This document shows, piece after piece, positions 16,811 to 25,827 of a DNA stretch of 64,000 nt. Source of the DNA: an uncultured Lachnospiraceae bacterium. Its GTDB lineage: Bacteria > Bacillota > Clostridia > Lachnospirales > Lachnospiraceae. A model generated the notes under the pieces. That model ran no database searches. It saw nothing but the letters and a program-made list of their open reading frames with translations, and had not been told where the DNA came from. Both the position numbers and the translations under genes were made by a program. The stretch's first letter is position 1; every line of letters begins with the position of its first letter. The DNA is taken from the NCBI GenBank assembly GCA_910586705.1, contig CAJUJK010000004.1, forward strand, positions 128,708 through 192,707, read 5' to 3'.

Positions 16811-18412
16811 ATGAACACAACACCGATTTTAAAGAATAGAATCTTTTTGTACCTGACGGAATTTTTCGCCGGCATGTCCGTGATGGCGGTGGAGCTGGGG
16901 GCGAGCAGGCTGCTTGCTCCCTATTTCAGTTCCTCCCAGATCGTGTGGACGATCATCATCGGCACGATTATGATCGCCATGGCGCTGGGGAATATTTACG
17001 GCGGAAAGAGCGCGGACAAAAACCCGAACCCGGACAGGCTCTACACGCGGATTCTGATTGCGGGAGTATGGATCGCGCTGATCCCGGTGGTGGGGAAATA
17101 TATCATTATAGGCATTTCCGCGCTGCTCATTTTTGCGGTAAATACGAATTTTCTGATCTGGGCGGCATTTGCGGCGTGTATGGTGATCTTTGTGTTTCCG
17201 CTTTTCCTGCTGGGAACGGTGACGCCGTCCCTTGCGAAATACACGGTGCAGAGCCTTTCGGACAGTGGCAGTATCGTGGGAACGCTGGGCGCGTTTAACA
17301 CGATCGGCAGCATTATCGGTACGTTTGTGCCGACTTTTGTCTCGATTCCGGCGGTGGGCACATCGGTGACGTTTCTGATTTTTGCGGCGATTCTTCTGGG
17401 GCTCGGGATCATCTATTTTGTCAGCAAAAAGAGCGGGTGGAAGAAAAGCGCAGCGTCGGCGGTCATCTTTATTCTGTGCTGTATTTTCGGGGCGTCGAAC
17501 AGTTTTGCTTTCTGGGAGAGCAATCTGGCATACGAAGGGGAGTCCATTTACAATTATCTGCAGGTGAAAGAAAACGACAGGAATGTCATATTATCCACAA
17601 ATGTGCTTTTCGGGGTGCAGTCCATTCTGATCAAAGACGAGGGGCTGACTGGCATGTATTACGACTATGCCATGGCGGCACCGCTGATGACGGGAAAGGA
17701 AAATCCGGCGGACTGCAAAACGCTGATTCTCGGCATGGGGACGGGCACTTACGCGCACCAGTGCCGGGCTTTCTTTGGGGACATGCCTGTGGAGGGCGTG
17801 GAGATTGACGAAAAGATCACGGATCTGGCGCGGACGTATTTTGAACTGCCGGAGGATGTGCCCGTGACCACTTACGACGGCAGGGCATATCTGAATGCCG
17901 TTGACGGGAAGTATGATGTAATTATGGTGGACGCTTATCAGGATATCACGATCCCTTTCCAGATGTCTTCCGTGGAATTTTTCTCGCTTGTGAAGGAGCA
18001 TCTCACAGAGGACGGCGTGATGGTGGTCAACATGAACATGCGGGGCAGCGGGGAGGACAGCATCAACGCCTATCTTTCCGACACGATCGGCAGCGTTTTC
18101 GGCGAGGTCTACACGGTGGACGTGAAGGGTTCCACCAACCGGGAGCTTTTTGCCTCCGACAACCCGGAGATGATAGAGAATCTGAAAAAGCACAAGGAGA
18201 CTGTCGCGGACGAAAGTCTCCTTGCCATGATGAACAGCGTTTCTGAAAATCTGATTCCCTACGAAGCGGGGAACCGCATTATGACGGATGACAAGGCGCC
18301 TGTGGAACTTCTCGGTATGCGCGTCATCGACGAGCTGATCAGAACCGAGGTCGCCTATTACAAAAATGTGTATGAGGAGCATGGCATCTGGGGCGTGATT
18401 GACGCTTTATAA
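16811..18412 (+). CDS. Fused MFS-like membrane/spermidine synthase protein
   Basis: 533-residue fusion. Residues about 10-225 hold seven or more hydrophobic helices of the MFS-like half, beginning FLTEFFAGMSVMAVELGASRLLAPYF, the typical start of these fusions. The C-terminal half is a spermidine-synthase-fold methyltransferase-like domain with TLILGMGTGTYAHQ (about residues 304-317), VEGVEIDEKI and DVIMVDAYQD. Despite the name, such fusions have no proven polyamine aminopropyltransferase activity. A short purine-rich site precedes the ATG. It overlaps the convergent beta-galactosidase stop by six bases. Confidence 0.85.
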   Translation: MNTTPILKNRIFLYLTEFFAGMSVMAVELGASRLLAPYFSSSQIVWTIIIGTIMIAMALGNIYGGKSADKNPNPDRLYTRILIAGVWIALIPVVGKYIIIGISALLIFAVNTNFLIWAAFAACMVIFVFPLFLLGTVTPSLAKYTVQSLSDSGSIVGTLGAFNTIGSIIGTFVPTFVSIPAVGTSVTFLIFAAILLGLGIIYFVSKKSGWKKSAASAVIFILCCIFGASNSFAFWESNLAYEGESIYNYLQVKENDRNVILSTNVLFGVQSILIKDEGLTGMYYDYAMAAPLMTGKENPADCKTLILGMGTGTYAHQCRAFFGDMPVEGVEIDEKITDLARTYFELPEDVPVTTYDGRAYLNAVDGKYDVIMVDAYQDITIPFQMSSVEFFSLVKEHLTEDGVMVVNMNMRGSGEDSINAYLSDTIGSVFGEVYTVDVKGSTNRELFASDNPEMIENLKKHKETVADESLLAMMNSVSENLIPYEAGNRIMTDDKAPVELLGMRVIDELIRTEVAYYKNVYEEHGIWGVIDAL

Positions 18413-20419
18413 CTTGACGATCGCCACATCCTTTGCGGCAATCGTGAGCGCATCTCCCTCTTTATAAGCCTTTCCGCTCAGCAGGTCCGTCCCCGCAAAG
18501 GGCATTGCCATCACTTGCGCCTCTTCCCCATGATTTAGCAGGAATACAAATGTGCCATTGTTATTGGCTCTTCTGGTCACTTCTATGCCTTCCGGCGCGT
18601 CCATAATCGGTTCGATGCCGGCTTCCCGGCAGATTTCCCCGAGATACATCCGATAAAATTCGTCGTTTGACTGTGCGGCGACATAGTAGCCGAAGCCTTT
18701 GCCGAAGGCGTTTTTCGTGAGCACGGGCATCCCCGCGTAGAAATCCTTTTCGTAAAAGGCGAGCGCCTCCGCCCCTTCCGTGTGTAGCAGGTCGCAGAGC
18801 ATGGAGGCGGGGTAGGTTCTGCCCTTGTAATGGAAGGCGTTGTGCATGTCCGCAGGAAGAGCGTCCTCCTCCTCCACCCAGATGCCGAGAATGTCACGCA
18901 GCTTTCCGGGGTAGCCGCCCACGGTCACGAGGTCGTGCTCGTCCACATAGCCGCTGAAAAAGGTGGTCAGAAAACGGCCGCCGTTTTTCACGTAGGCGCG
19001 CAGTTTCTCATCATACCCGGTCTTTACCAGATAAAGGACAGGCGCGATGACCAGATCGTATTTTGACAAATCGTCCTCTACGCCGATCATGTCCACGGGA
19101 ATATGTAGGTCAGACAGCGCCTTGTAATAGCGCTCCACCTCCCGGCAGTAATCCAGATAGACGGACGGTCCCGCAGAGTAGGAGATGCCCCACCAGTTGT
19201 CCCAGTCAAAGACAATGGCAGTCTTTGCGTCGCTCCTTGCGCCGAGGGTCTGTGCCCCCAGAGAATCAAGTTCCGCACCGAGTTCTGCAACCTCGCGGAA
19301 CACGCGGGTGTTCTCATGTCCCGCATGGTCGATCACCGCGCCGTGGTATTTTTCGCAGGCGCCGATGCTGCGTTTCATCTGGAAGAACATGACGGTATCT
19401 GCGCCGTGTGCCACCGCCTGATAGCTCCAGAGCCGCATGACGCCGGGACGTTTGAGCATGTTGTAGGGCAGCCAGTTGGTGACGGAGGGCGTCTGCTCCA
19501 TCAGGGCGAAAGGTTTCCCCTGCTTTAGGCCGCGCATCAGATCGTGCCGCATGGCGACGCCGGAGACGGGCGTATCGTTGGCGGGATAATTGTCCCATGA
19601 CACAAAATCCATGTATTTCGCCCACATCTGATAATCCAGAGGCTGGTAGGTGCCCATCAGATTCGTGGTGATGGGGATATCGGGGGTAACGGCGTGGACT
19701 GCGTCGTACTCCAGACGGTAGGCGTTTAATATGCTCTCCGAATTAAAACGGCGGTAGTCTAAGGAGATGCCTTGGAATGTGCTGCGGTCATTGCCCCAGT
19801 GCTCGGAGAGCTGGTTAGGGGCGACAATATCCTCAAAATCATAGAAAGTGTGTCCCCAGAAGGCGGTGTCCCAGACCCGGTTTACCTCCTCGATCGTCCC
19901 GTATTTTTCTTTCAGCCATTCCCGGAATTTTTTCTCACAGTTTTCGCAGTAGCATTCCCCGCCGTACTCGTTGGAGATGTGCCATGCAACCAGATTGTCA
20001 TATGCTCCGTAACGCTCCGCCAGCTTAGAAGCAAGCGCTGCGGCATATTTCTGATAGGAGGGGCTGTTGGGGCAGGAATTGTGGCGGCTGCCGAATTTGC
20101 GCTTCATGCCGTTTGCCTCCACCCGCAGGATATCGGGATGCTTTCTCGCCATCCATGCGGGGTGCGCCCCGGTGGAAGTGGCAAGGCACACTTTCATGCC
20201 GTGCTTTTTCACCAGTTCCATAATCTTGTCCAGTTTTTCAAAATGGTAAACGTCGTCGTCGGACTGTAACATCGCCCAGCTAAAGACATTGAGGGTGACA
20301 ATGTCAATGTGCGCCAGCTTAAGAAGACGCATGTCCTCCTCCCATGTGTCCTCGGGCCACTGTTCCGGGTTATAGTCCCCACCGTAGGGGATTTTGCTGA
20401 TTTTTTCGTATTCGACCAT
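18407..20419 (-). CDS. GH42 beta-galactosidase
   Basis: Cytoplasmic family 42 beta-galactosidase (670 aa), releasing galactose from short galactosides. Three domains are readable: TIM barrel (about residues 10-390) with PYGGDYNPEQWPE, the acid/base Glu in WHISNEYGGECYC (about residue 150) and the nucleophile Glu in ALMEQTPS (about 310); the trimerisation domain (about 395-600) with TIVFDWDNWWGIS-like sequence; and a small C-terminal beta domain. CENCEKKF supplies the zinc-type cysteines with GECYC. AAGGAG precedes the ATG on this strand. No transporter or regulator is adjacent, so the substrate source is unknown. Confidence 0.92.
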   Translation of the reverse strand: MVEYEKISKIPYGGDYNPEQWPEDTWEEDMRLLKLAHIDIVTLNVFSWAMLQSDDDVYHFEKLDKIMELVKKHGMKVCLATSTGAHPAWMARKHPDILRVEANGMKRKFGSRHNSCPNSPSYQKYAAALASKLAERYGAYDNLVAWHISNEYGGECYCENCEKKFREWLKEKYGTIEEVNRVWDTAFWGHTFYDFEDIVAPNQLSEHWGNDRSTFQGISLDYRRFNSESILNAYRLEYDAVHAVTPDIPITTNLMGTYQPLDYQMWAKYMDFVSWDNYPANDTPVSGVAMRHDLMRGLKQGKPFALMEQTPSVTNWLPYNMLKRPGVMRLWSYQAVAHGADTVMFFQMKRSIGACEKYHGAVIDHAGHENTRVFREVAELGAELDSLGAQTLGARSDAKTAIVFDWDNWWGISYSAGPSVYLDYCREVERYYKALSDLHIPVDMIGVEDDLSKYDLVIAPVLYLVKTGYDEKLRAYVKNGGRFLTTFFSGYVDEHDLVTVGGYPGKLRDILGIWVEEEDALPADMHNAFHYKGRTYPASMLCDLLHTEGAEALAFYEKDFYAGMPVLTKNAFGKGFGYYVAAQSNDEFYRMYLGEICREAGIEPIMDAPEGIEVTRRANNNGTFVFLLNHGEEAQVMAMPFAGTDLLSGKAYKEGDALTIAAKDVAIVKL

Positions 20420-20672
20420 ATGGGATCTCCTTTTTGATTTTGCTGGTTGTTTTCCGCAGTACGTCCTTGAAAAGCCTCCGGCTTTTCTCGTTCGCGGGCT
20501 GTCGCCCTATGCATCCATCAAAATATGCGCTTCGGTGAGCAGGCTCTCCACCGCTCATATTTTAATGTCTGCGTACTGCTCATTGCTATCGCGTATATAG
20601 TATAACTGATTTATATGGATTGGAATACTTGACAAAATGCTGATTTATGGAAGTGTTTTTTAGTGATAACGC
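20420..20672. other. Intergenic region with hairpins
   Basis: No gene is visible upstream of the beta-galactosidase. GAAAAGCC/GGCTTTTC (20469-20487) forms a tight hairpin in the leftward leader. AT-rich sequence around 20590-20640 probably carries the leftward promoter, but no clean consensus boxes could be assigned. Confidence 0.35.
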
Positions 20673-20701
20673 AAAAAGGAACCGGGTGTGTACCCGATTC
20701 C
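20673..20701 (-). terminator. Rho-independent terminator
   Basis: Read on the minus strand, GGAATCGGGT pairs with ACCCGGTTCC (one G-T pair) around a four-base loop and is followed by TTTTTGCG. It ends the leftward gene whose stop codon is at 20722. Confidence 0.75.
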
Positions 20702-20721
20702 TTGTGCTTCTCATAGAATGT

Positions 20722-21393
20722 TTAGTTGGTAGCGATCTGTCCGGCGCCGGCTTGATTCAGAATGTCCTGCGTAGCGTTGTTCTGCGCAGCAGCGTCCTCA
20801 GCCATCTTGTCAAAGCCTTCCATCACAGCATCGTAAGTCTTCTTGGAGATCTCGGGAAGTTCGCCGCCCCAAGTTTTCTCAGCCTGCTCGTAGCCTTTCT
20901 TGAAAGCTTCGCGCATATCTTCGATCTTGCTCGGATCGCCGCCTGTCAGTGCGGTCGCGAAATCAAGGATTCTGCCGGAAGTCTGCTTCACACCCCAGTA
21001 GCCGTCCTCGGAAATGTCTTCCTGCGCCTGCAGCTTGGTAGCCTCATCTACTTCAAACTTGCCGCTGGCAAGGAATTTCCACATATCGCCGTTGGCAATG
21101 CCAGAGGTCTGGCTCTGCTTGGTCATCAGCTGCTGTACGATGTTCTGCAGCTGCTTTGTATGTGCCTCAGCGTCGGCCTTCATCTTATTGACAAGCTCTG
21201 TGTTCTGCACATATTTTTTAATAGGCACATTGACACTGTCCTTTGAGGGCTCGTAGACTACGCCGTTTTCTCCCTTATCGGAAGTATTGTCCTTATTGAT
21301 CTCGTCTGCAGGTCTTGTTTCCGCCTGTGTGTTTGCCGTTGTAAGAGCTTCGTAAGCGTTAGCGCCTACATTAGAAATTCCGTTTACGCCCAT
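20722..21393 (-). CDS. Uncharacterised protein, possible secreted/flagellar-type
   Basis: 223-residue protein without signal peptide or membrane segment. The N-terminus (MGVNGISNVGANAYEALTTA) is low in charge and rich in Asn, Thr and Ala, like the start of flagellar or type-III exported proteins. The middle (about residues 75-150) is helical, with GIANGDMWKFLASGKFEVDE and EDISEDGYWGVKQTSGRILD resembling the DUF5610-type domain of unknown function. The end is Ala/Gln/Asn-rich. A good GGAGG site precedes the ATG and a clear terminator follows. Function unknown. Confidence 0.65.
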   Translation of the reverse strand: MGVNGISNVGANAYEALTTANTQAETRPADEINKDNTSDKGENGVVYEPSKDSVNVPIKKYVQNTELVNKMKADAEAHTKQLQNIVQQLMTKQSQTSGIANGDMWKFLASGKFEVDEATKLQAQEDISEDGYWGVKQTSGRILDFATALTGGDPSKIEDMREAFKKGYEQAEKTWGGELPEISKKTYDAVMEGFDKMAEDAAAQNNATQDILNQAGAGQIATN

Positions 21394-21585
21394 GGGTATC
21401 CCTCCTTGGAAAAATTATATATTTTTATCGGTTACGAAAAGACTGCCAAGCAGGCAATCTCCTTTTTCTATTTACTATATCGTACCATTTTCCTATTTTT
21501 ATTAGAAGCAAAAACATAGAAATTTCTAAAAAAATCCAAAAATTTCATTTGACTTCAGCTAATCTGGTGGGCGCGGCTCCCGCAC

Positions 21586-21614
21586 TTGACATTTTGTACA
21601 AAATTAAGTACAAT
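21586..21614 (+). promoter_or_regulatory. Consensus housekeeping promoter for ispE
   Basis: TTGACA (21586-21591) and TACAAT (21609-21614) are separated by exactly 17 bases, a near-perfect vegetative sigma factor promoter. It drives ispE, 95 bases downstream. The rest of the 21394-21708 gap is AT-rich and contains no gene. Confidence 0.75.
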
Positions 21615-21708
21615 CCTTGTATACAAAGTACATTAATTCCGGCAGAAAAGTGCCGATAACAGGAAAAGAGCGGCAAGTGTGCGGCTGGCGAAAAGCAGGA
21701 GCAGTTAT

Positions 21709-22584
21709 ATGGTTAGAGAAAAAGCTTACGCAAAAATAAATCTGGGACTGGACGTGCTGCGTCGCAGGCCCGACGGTTATCACGAAGTGAAGATGATTAT
21801 GCAGACCGTGGATATCCGTGACGATCTGACTTTTGAGAAAAGGGAGGAGCCGGGAATCGGCTTTCAGATAGAGGGCGCGGATCTTCCTGCGGACGGAAGC
21901 AATCTGGTTTACCGGGCGGCGGCGCTTCTGATGGAAAAGCGGCAGATCAGGGAGGGCGTTTCCATTACTTTGCACAAAAGAATCCCCATAGCGGCGGGCA
22001 TGGCAGGCGGCAGCTCTGATGCGGCGGCGGCTCTGCGGGGGCTGAACGCACTTTTTGAGATGGGATATTCCATGGAAGAACTGAAAGAATTTGGGGTGAC
22101 GCTGGGGGCGGACATTCCCTACTGTATACAGGGAGGTACCATGCTTTCGGAGGGAATCGGGGAAATTCTGACACCATTGTCAGATCCGCCGGATTGTCAT
22201 CTGGTGATTGTAAAACCCGATATTGATGTGTCCACAGCGTTTGTTTACGGGCATCTGCAGGCGGATAAACTGACGTTTCACCCGGATATTGACGGGATGG
22301 CGGCGGCTCTTAGGGCGGGAGATCTGAAAGGAATCACGGACAGGATGGGAAATGTGCTGGAGACGGTTACCGTGGAGGCATACCCCGTGATTGACAGGCT
22401 GAAACGGCGGATGTGCGGTCTGGGTGCGGAAAACGCCCTGATGAGCGGCAGCGGTCCTACGGTGTTTGGCATTTGCAGGGAGAGGGAGACGGCGGAGAAT
22501 ATAGCGGATGCCATAAGGAAAGAGGAACCGGCAGGCGCGGTTTTTGTGACAGGGTTTGTCAAGGGGGTAGTGTATGGATCATGA
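21709..22584 (+). CDS. ispE: 4-diphosphocytidyl-2-C-methyl-D-erythritol kinase
   Basis: GHMP-family kinase of the methylerythritol phosphate route to isoprenoids (291 aa, cytoplasmic). It begins EKAYAKINLGLDVLRRRPDG, which holds the catalytic Lys region and substrate loop. The ATP-binding IPIAAGMAGGSSDAAAAL is at about residues 87-104, and the C-terminal MSGSGPTVFG motif at about 247-256. ATG 21709 follows GCAGGAG; a longer start at 21679 has no ribosome site. The stop overlaps the next gene's start by 11 bases. Confidence 0.95.
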   Translation: MVREKAYAKINLGLDVLRRRPDGYHEVKMIMQTVDIRDDLTFEKREEPGIGFQIEGADLPADGSNLVYRAAALLMEKRQIREGVSITLHKRIPIAAGMAGGSSDAAAALRGLNALFEMGYSMEELKEFGVTLGADIPYCIQGGTMLSEGIGEILTPLSDPPDCHLVIVKPDIDVSTAFVYGHLQADKLTFHPDIDGMAAALRAGDLKGITDRMGNVLETVTVEAYPVIDRLKRRMCGLGAENALMSGSGPTVFGICRERETAENIADAIRKEEPAGAVFVTGFVKGVVYGS

Positions 22585-23269
22585 TTTCACTGTGAACATG
22601 GACGAATTTCTTCCTTTGCGGGATGTGGTGTTTAATACGCTGCGCCGTGCCATATTGACGGGCGAACTGAAACCGGGGGAGAGGCTGATGGAGATCCATC
22701 TGGCAAACCGTCTGGGCGTGAGCCGCACGCCGATCCGGGAGGCGATACGGAAACTGGAGCTGGAAGGGCTGGTGACCATGATTCCGAGACGGGGCGCGGA
22801 GGTGGCGCAGATCACGAAGAAAAGTCTGCAGGATGTGCTGGAGGTGAGGCGCGCGCTGGATGCGCTCTGCGCGGAACTGGCATGTGACAGGATCACGGCA
22901 GAGGGAAAAGCGGCGTTAAAGAAGGCGTGCGACAGCTTTGAGGAGGCGACAAAGACGGGGGAAGTGGTGACCATCGCGGAGGCGGATGTGGCGCTGCACG
23001 ATATCATTGTGCAGGCGACGGGAAACCAGCGGCTCATCCAGTTGATTAACAACCTGTCCGAGCAGATGTACCGCTACCGTTTTGAATACATCAAGGATGA
23101 GAGCGGGCATGAAAATCTGGTCAATGAGCATAGGATGATATATGAGAGCATTATGAGCGGTGACAAGGAGAAGGCGGCGGCAGCGGCGAGACTTCACATT
23201 GACAATCAGGAGCAGTCCATTATCCGGCAGATCCGTGTGGATCCCGGAGGGAAACGCTCTTCCCGCTGA
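22574..23269 (+). CDS. GntR/FadR-type transcriptional regulator
   Basis: 231-residue regulator with an N-terminal winged helix (about residues 10-75: LRRAILTGELKPGERL, then LGVSRTPIREAIRKLELEGL) and a C-terminal FCD ligand-binding domain (about 85-215), whose metal-binding Asp/His residues lie in ADVALHDII and the late AAARLHIDNQE. Such proteins usually respond to organic acids. It overlaps ispE by 11 bases, so it is translated from the same message; the regulatory target is not evident. Confidence 0.88.
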   Translation: MDHDFTVNMDEFLPLRDVVFNTLRRAILTGELKPGERLMEIHLANRLGVSRTPIREAIRKLELEGLVTMIPRRGAEVAQITKKSLQDVLEVRRALDALCAELACDRITAEGKAALKKACDSFEEATKTGEVVTIAEADVALHDIIVQATGNQRLIQLINNLSEQMYRYRFEYIKDESGHENLVNEHRMIYESIMSGDKEKAAAAARLHIDNQEQSIIRQIRVDPGGKRSSR

Positions 23270-23410
23270 ACCTTCGGTTCTGTGGGCGCTATCTGCTGCG
23301 GATGCCGCCTGTGATGTGTGTGGCGGACGGGGAAACAGCGGGCGCTGTATCGGGACGCACAAAAGTGGGAATACTCCAGATGCCGGAGATAACGGCGGAT
23401 AGGAGTATGT

Positions 23411-23725
23411 ATGATGAAGAAAAATATGAAAAAGCTGGCGGCATGTCTCTTTGCGGCAGTCTGGTGGGGAATATTTTATCCGGAATTATGTTTTTCGGAG
23501 GAAACCTGTGCGGCGGTAACGCCGGAGGAAGCGCAGATGAGTGACCTGTCTGTACAGGAGAAGAGAACAGGAGCCGGAGGTATGCCCGGTGCAGGGACAG
23601 GTGCTTCGACAGCGCCGGAACAGATTGAGGCGGCAGAGGTCTGGCGTGCCTCGGGAGATGAGATTGTGATAAGCAGCAGATTTTTGGAATGGCTGGAGGA
23701 AAGTCTGTCTGCGAGTAAGGATTAG
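23411..23725 (+). CDS. Small putative secreted protein
   Basis: 104-residue protein with an N-terminal signal peptide-like segment (Lys-rich start then LAACLFAAVWWGIFYPELCF, residues 8-27) and a short, Gly/Ala/Glu-rich mature part of no known family. AGGAGT precedes the ATG pair at 23411/23414. It lies between the GntR gene and murI, 15 bases from murI, and probably shares the transcript. Function unknown. Confidence 0.55.
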   Translation: MMKKNMKKLAACLFAAVWWGIFYPELCFSEETCAAVTPEEAQMSDLSVQEKRTGAGGMPGAGTGASTAPEQIEAAEVWRASGDEIVISSRFLEWLEESLSASKD

Positions 23726-23740
23726 AAAGGGTCGGAAACC

Positions 23741-24574
23741 ATGAACGGACAGGAAGAATGGCACAACAGCCCCATAGGCGTGTTCGATTCGGGGGTGGGC
23801 GGGCTGACCGTTGCGCGTGAGATCATGCGGCAGCTCCCCAACGAGCGGATCGTATATTTCGGAGATACGGCGCGGGTGCCTTACGGAAATAAATCGAAGG
23901 AGACGGTGACGAGGTATTCCGGGCAGATTGTGCGTTTTCTGGAGACGCAGCAGGTGAAGGCTATCGTGGTCGCCTGCAACACGGCGAGCGCCTACGCGCT
24001 GGAAGATCTGGAAAAGGAGTCGGATATACCGATGATCGGCGTGGTGAAGCCGGGGGCTAGGGCGGCGCTTGCGACTACCGCGAATAAAAAAATCGGTGTT
24101 GTGGGAACGGAAGCCACCATAAGCAGCGGCATCTACAGCCGGTACATAGAAGAGCATGATGCGGATGTCAGCGTTGTGGGAAAAGCGTGTCCTCTTTTTG
24201 TGCCGCTGGTGGAGGAAGGGCTGTGGGAGGATCCGGTGACAGACGAGATTGCCCGCCGCTATTTGACGGAACTGATCGACAGCGGAATAGACACCCTGAT
24301 TTTAGGATGCACCCATTACCCGATGCTGCGCTCCACAGTGGGAAAAATAATGGGGGAGGGCGTCACCCTTGTGAATCCCGCCTATGAGACGGCGAGGGAA
24401 CTGAAGGCGCTTCTTTCGGAGCGCGGTCTGGAGAGTGAGCACAGACCGGGGCTTGGGACGGAGCTGTACCGCTTTTTTGTCAGCGACGCCGCCGATAAGT
24501 TCCAGCGCTTTGCGAACTCTATTCTGCCCTATGGCATTCTGTCCGCAAAAGTGATACGAATTGACGAATATTAA
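23741..24574 (+). CDS. murI: Glutamate racemase
   Basis: Cofactor-free racemase supplying D-glutamate for peptidoglycan (277 aa). The two catalytic cysteines are in VVACNTASAYAL (about residues 76-87) and LILGCTHYPML (about 185-195). The N-terminal PIGVFDSGVGGLTVAREI is the family signature. Length and motif spacing are normal. It is flanked by the small secreted protein and the DUF1934 gene, all in the same direction. Confidence 0.95.
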   Translation: MNGQEEWHNSPIGVFDSGVGGLTVAREIMRQLPNERIVYFGDTARVPYGNKSKETVTRYSGQIVRFLETQQVKAIVVACNTASAYALEDLEKESDIPMIGVVKPGARAALATTANKKIGVVGTEATISSGIYSRYIEEHDADVSVVGKACPLFVPLVEEGLWEDPVTDEIARRYLTELIDSGIDTLILGCTHYPMLRSTVGKIMGEGVTLVNPAYETARELKALLSERGLESEHRPGLGTELYRFFVSDAADKFQRFANSILPYGILSAKVIRIDEY

Positions 24575-24629
24575 TGTATTGAGACCGGCATTGCGGCGGA
24601 TTACGGCATTTGGGAAATGAGGTAAAAAT

Positions 24630-25082
24630 ATGACGAAAGAAGTATTGCTGACATTGCAGGGACTGCAGTTCGATCAGCGGGAAGAAAATTCTGATAAGAT
24701 CGAGATGGTCACTGTGGGCGATTATTATAAGAAGAATGACAGGCATTATGTGGTTTACGAGGAGGTCACGGAAGGGTTTGACCGCGCGACGAAAAACCGG
24801 CTTAAGTTTGGCGGACAGATGGTGGAGCTGACGCGTCACGGTCTGGTGAATGTACATATGGTTTTTCAGGAAAATAAGAAGAACCTGTCAAACTACAACA
24901 CGCCTTTCGGACAGATTCTGGTGGGGATTGACACGAAACGGATCACGATCGAAGAAAAGGAAGATAATATTGTGGTGGACGTGGACTACGCGCTTGACAT
25001 CAACTATGAGTTTCTCTCGGACTGCCACATCAAAATAGACATCCGCTCAAAAGAAAACAGCGGTTTTACGCTGCTATCGTAA
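24630..25082 (+). CDS. DUF1934 beta-barrel protein (YwiB-like)
   Basis: 150-residue cytoplasmic protein of the DUF1934 family, a calycin-like beta-barrel. Recognisable strands are VLLTLQGLQFDQREENSDKI, YVVYEEVTEG and NTPFGQILVGIDTKRI. Biochemical role unknown; in Firmicutes it is often near argS or cell-wall genes. A GAGGTAAAAAT site precedes the ATG. Confidence 0.85.
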   Translation: MTKEVLLTLQGLQFDQREENSDKIEMVTVGDYYKKNDRHYVVYEEVTEGFDRATKNRLKFGGQMVELTRHGLVNVHMVFQENKKNLSNYNTPFGQILVGIDTKRITIEEKEDNIVVDVDYALDINYEFLSDCHIKIDIRSKENSGFTLLS

Positions 25083-25116
25083 GACCGCTGTACCGAGCCC
25101 GCTAAACGGCGCTCGT

Positions 25117-25143
25117 GACGTTAATTCCGTAGGAATTTACGTC
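25117..25143. terminator. Inverted repeat between convergent genes
   Basis: GACGTTAATTCC (25117-25128) pairs with GGAATTTACGTC (25132-25143) with one mismatch, immediately before the stop codon of the leftward gene. There is no long T-run, so it is probably a bidirectional 3' end structure. Confidence 0.45.
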
Positions 25144-25145
25144 GG

Positions 25146-25622
25146 TTATTTAATAGGTTTGGCACCTGCTTTTTCCTGTGCCTTTTCCACCATCTGTTTG
25201 AATTTGCTCTTTTTCTTCTGCTCGACTACCGGCGCCCTGCCGTGGAGACCCTTTACATCCGTGATGTAGATGCCGCTGACAACAGCCTTCACTTCCTTCT
25301 TGACAGGGACGGAATCAAAAATTTTTTCTTCGCAGATAAGGGTCATAATCTGCGGACCGACCTTCGCCTTCACCACGGGAAGTTTGGAGCCGCGAAGCAG
25401 CTTGGGCGTCTGGTCCAGCACGATCTGGGGCAGCCCCGCGTCCTTTAGCTTCATCCGTTTCTTATCTATGATAAGCATGGATACGGTCTGCTTCATCGCA
25501 TCGATCTGTGCCTGCTGCTCCGCCTGCTTTTTCTGTGCTTTCTTTCCTACGAAATATAATACAACCACGGCGATCAGCAGAACCGCCAGAATCACCAGTA
25601 AGACAATAGTAATCGTGCTCAT
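25146..25622 (-). CDS. Single-pass membrane protein of unknown function
   Basis: 158-residue protein with an N-terminal transmembrane helix (residues 3-25, ITIVLLVILAVLLIAVVVLY) followed by a Lys/Gln-rich coiled-coil stretch (about 27-60) and a cytoplasmic domain with PVVKAKVGPQIMTLICEE and GIYITDVKGLHGR. The C-terminus is very basic. The orientation suggests a membrane-tethered cytoplasmic domain. No family with a known role recognised. Confidence 0.6.
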   Translation of the reverse strand: MSTITIVLLVILAVLLIAVVVLYFVGKKAQKKQAEQQAQIDAMKQTVSMLIIDKKRMKLKDAGLPQIVLDQTPKLLRGSKLPVVKAKVGPQIMTLICEEKIFDSVPVKKEVKAVVSGIYITDVKGLHGRAPVVEQKKKSKFKQMVEKAQEKAGAKPIK

Positions 25623-25827
25623 GGGAATGCCTCCGTTTTCGTTTCAATGTATGCAAAAAATATTTTAACATTGATCCGCGTGTTGCGCAAGAAGAAGTTG
25701 GAAATTGACCAAAACAGTCATTGCCTGCGCCTGTGAAATAGAGGAGGACGGATATAGACAAATAAAGGATGGCTGTGGTAAAATAAAAGTTAAATTTATG
25801 ATTTTGGAAAAGAGGAAATGAGGAGAT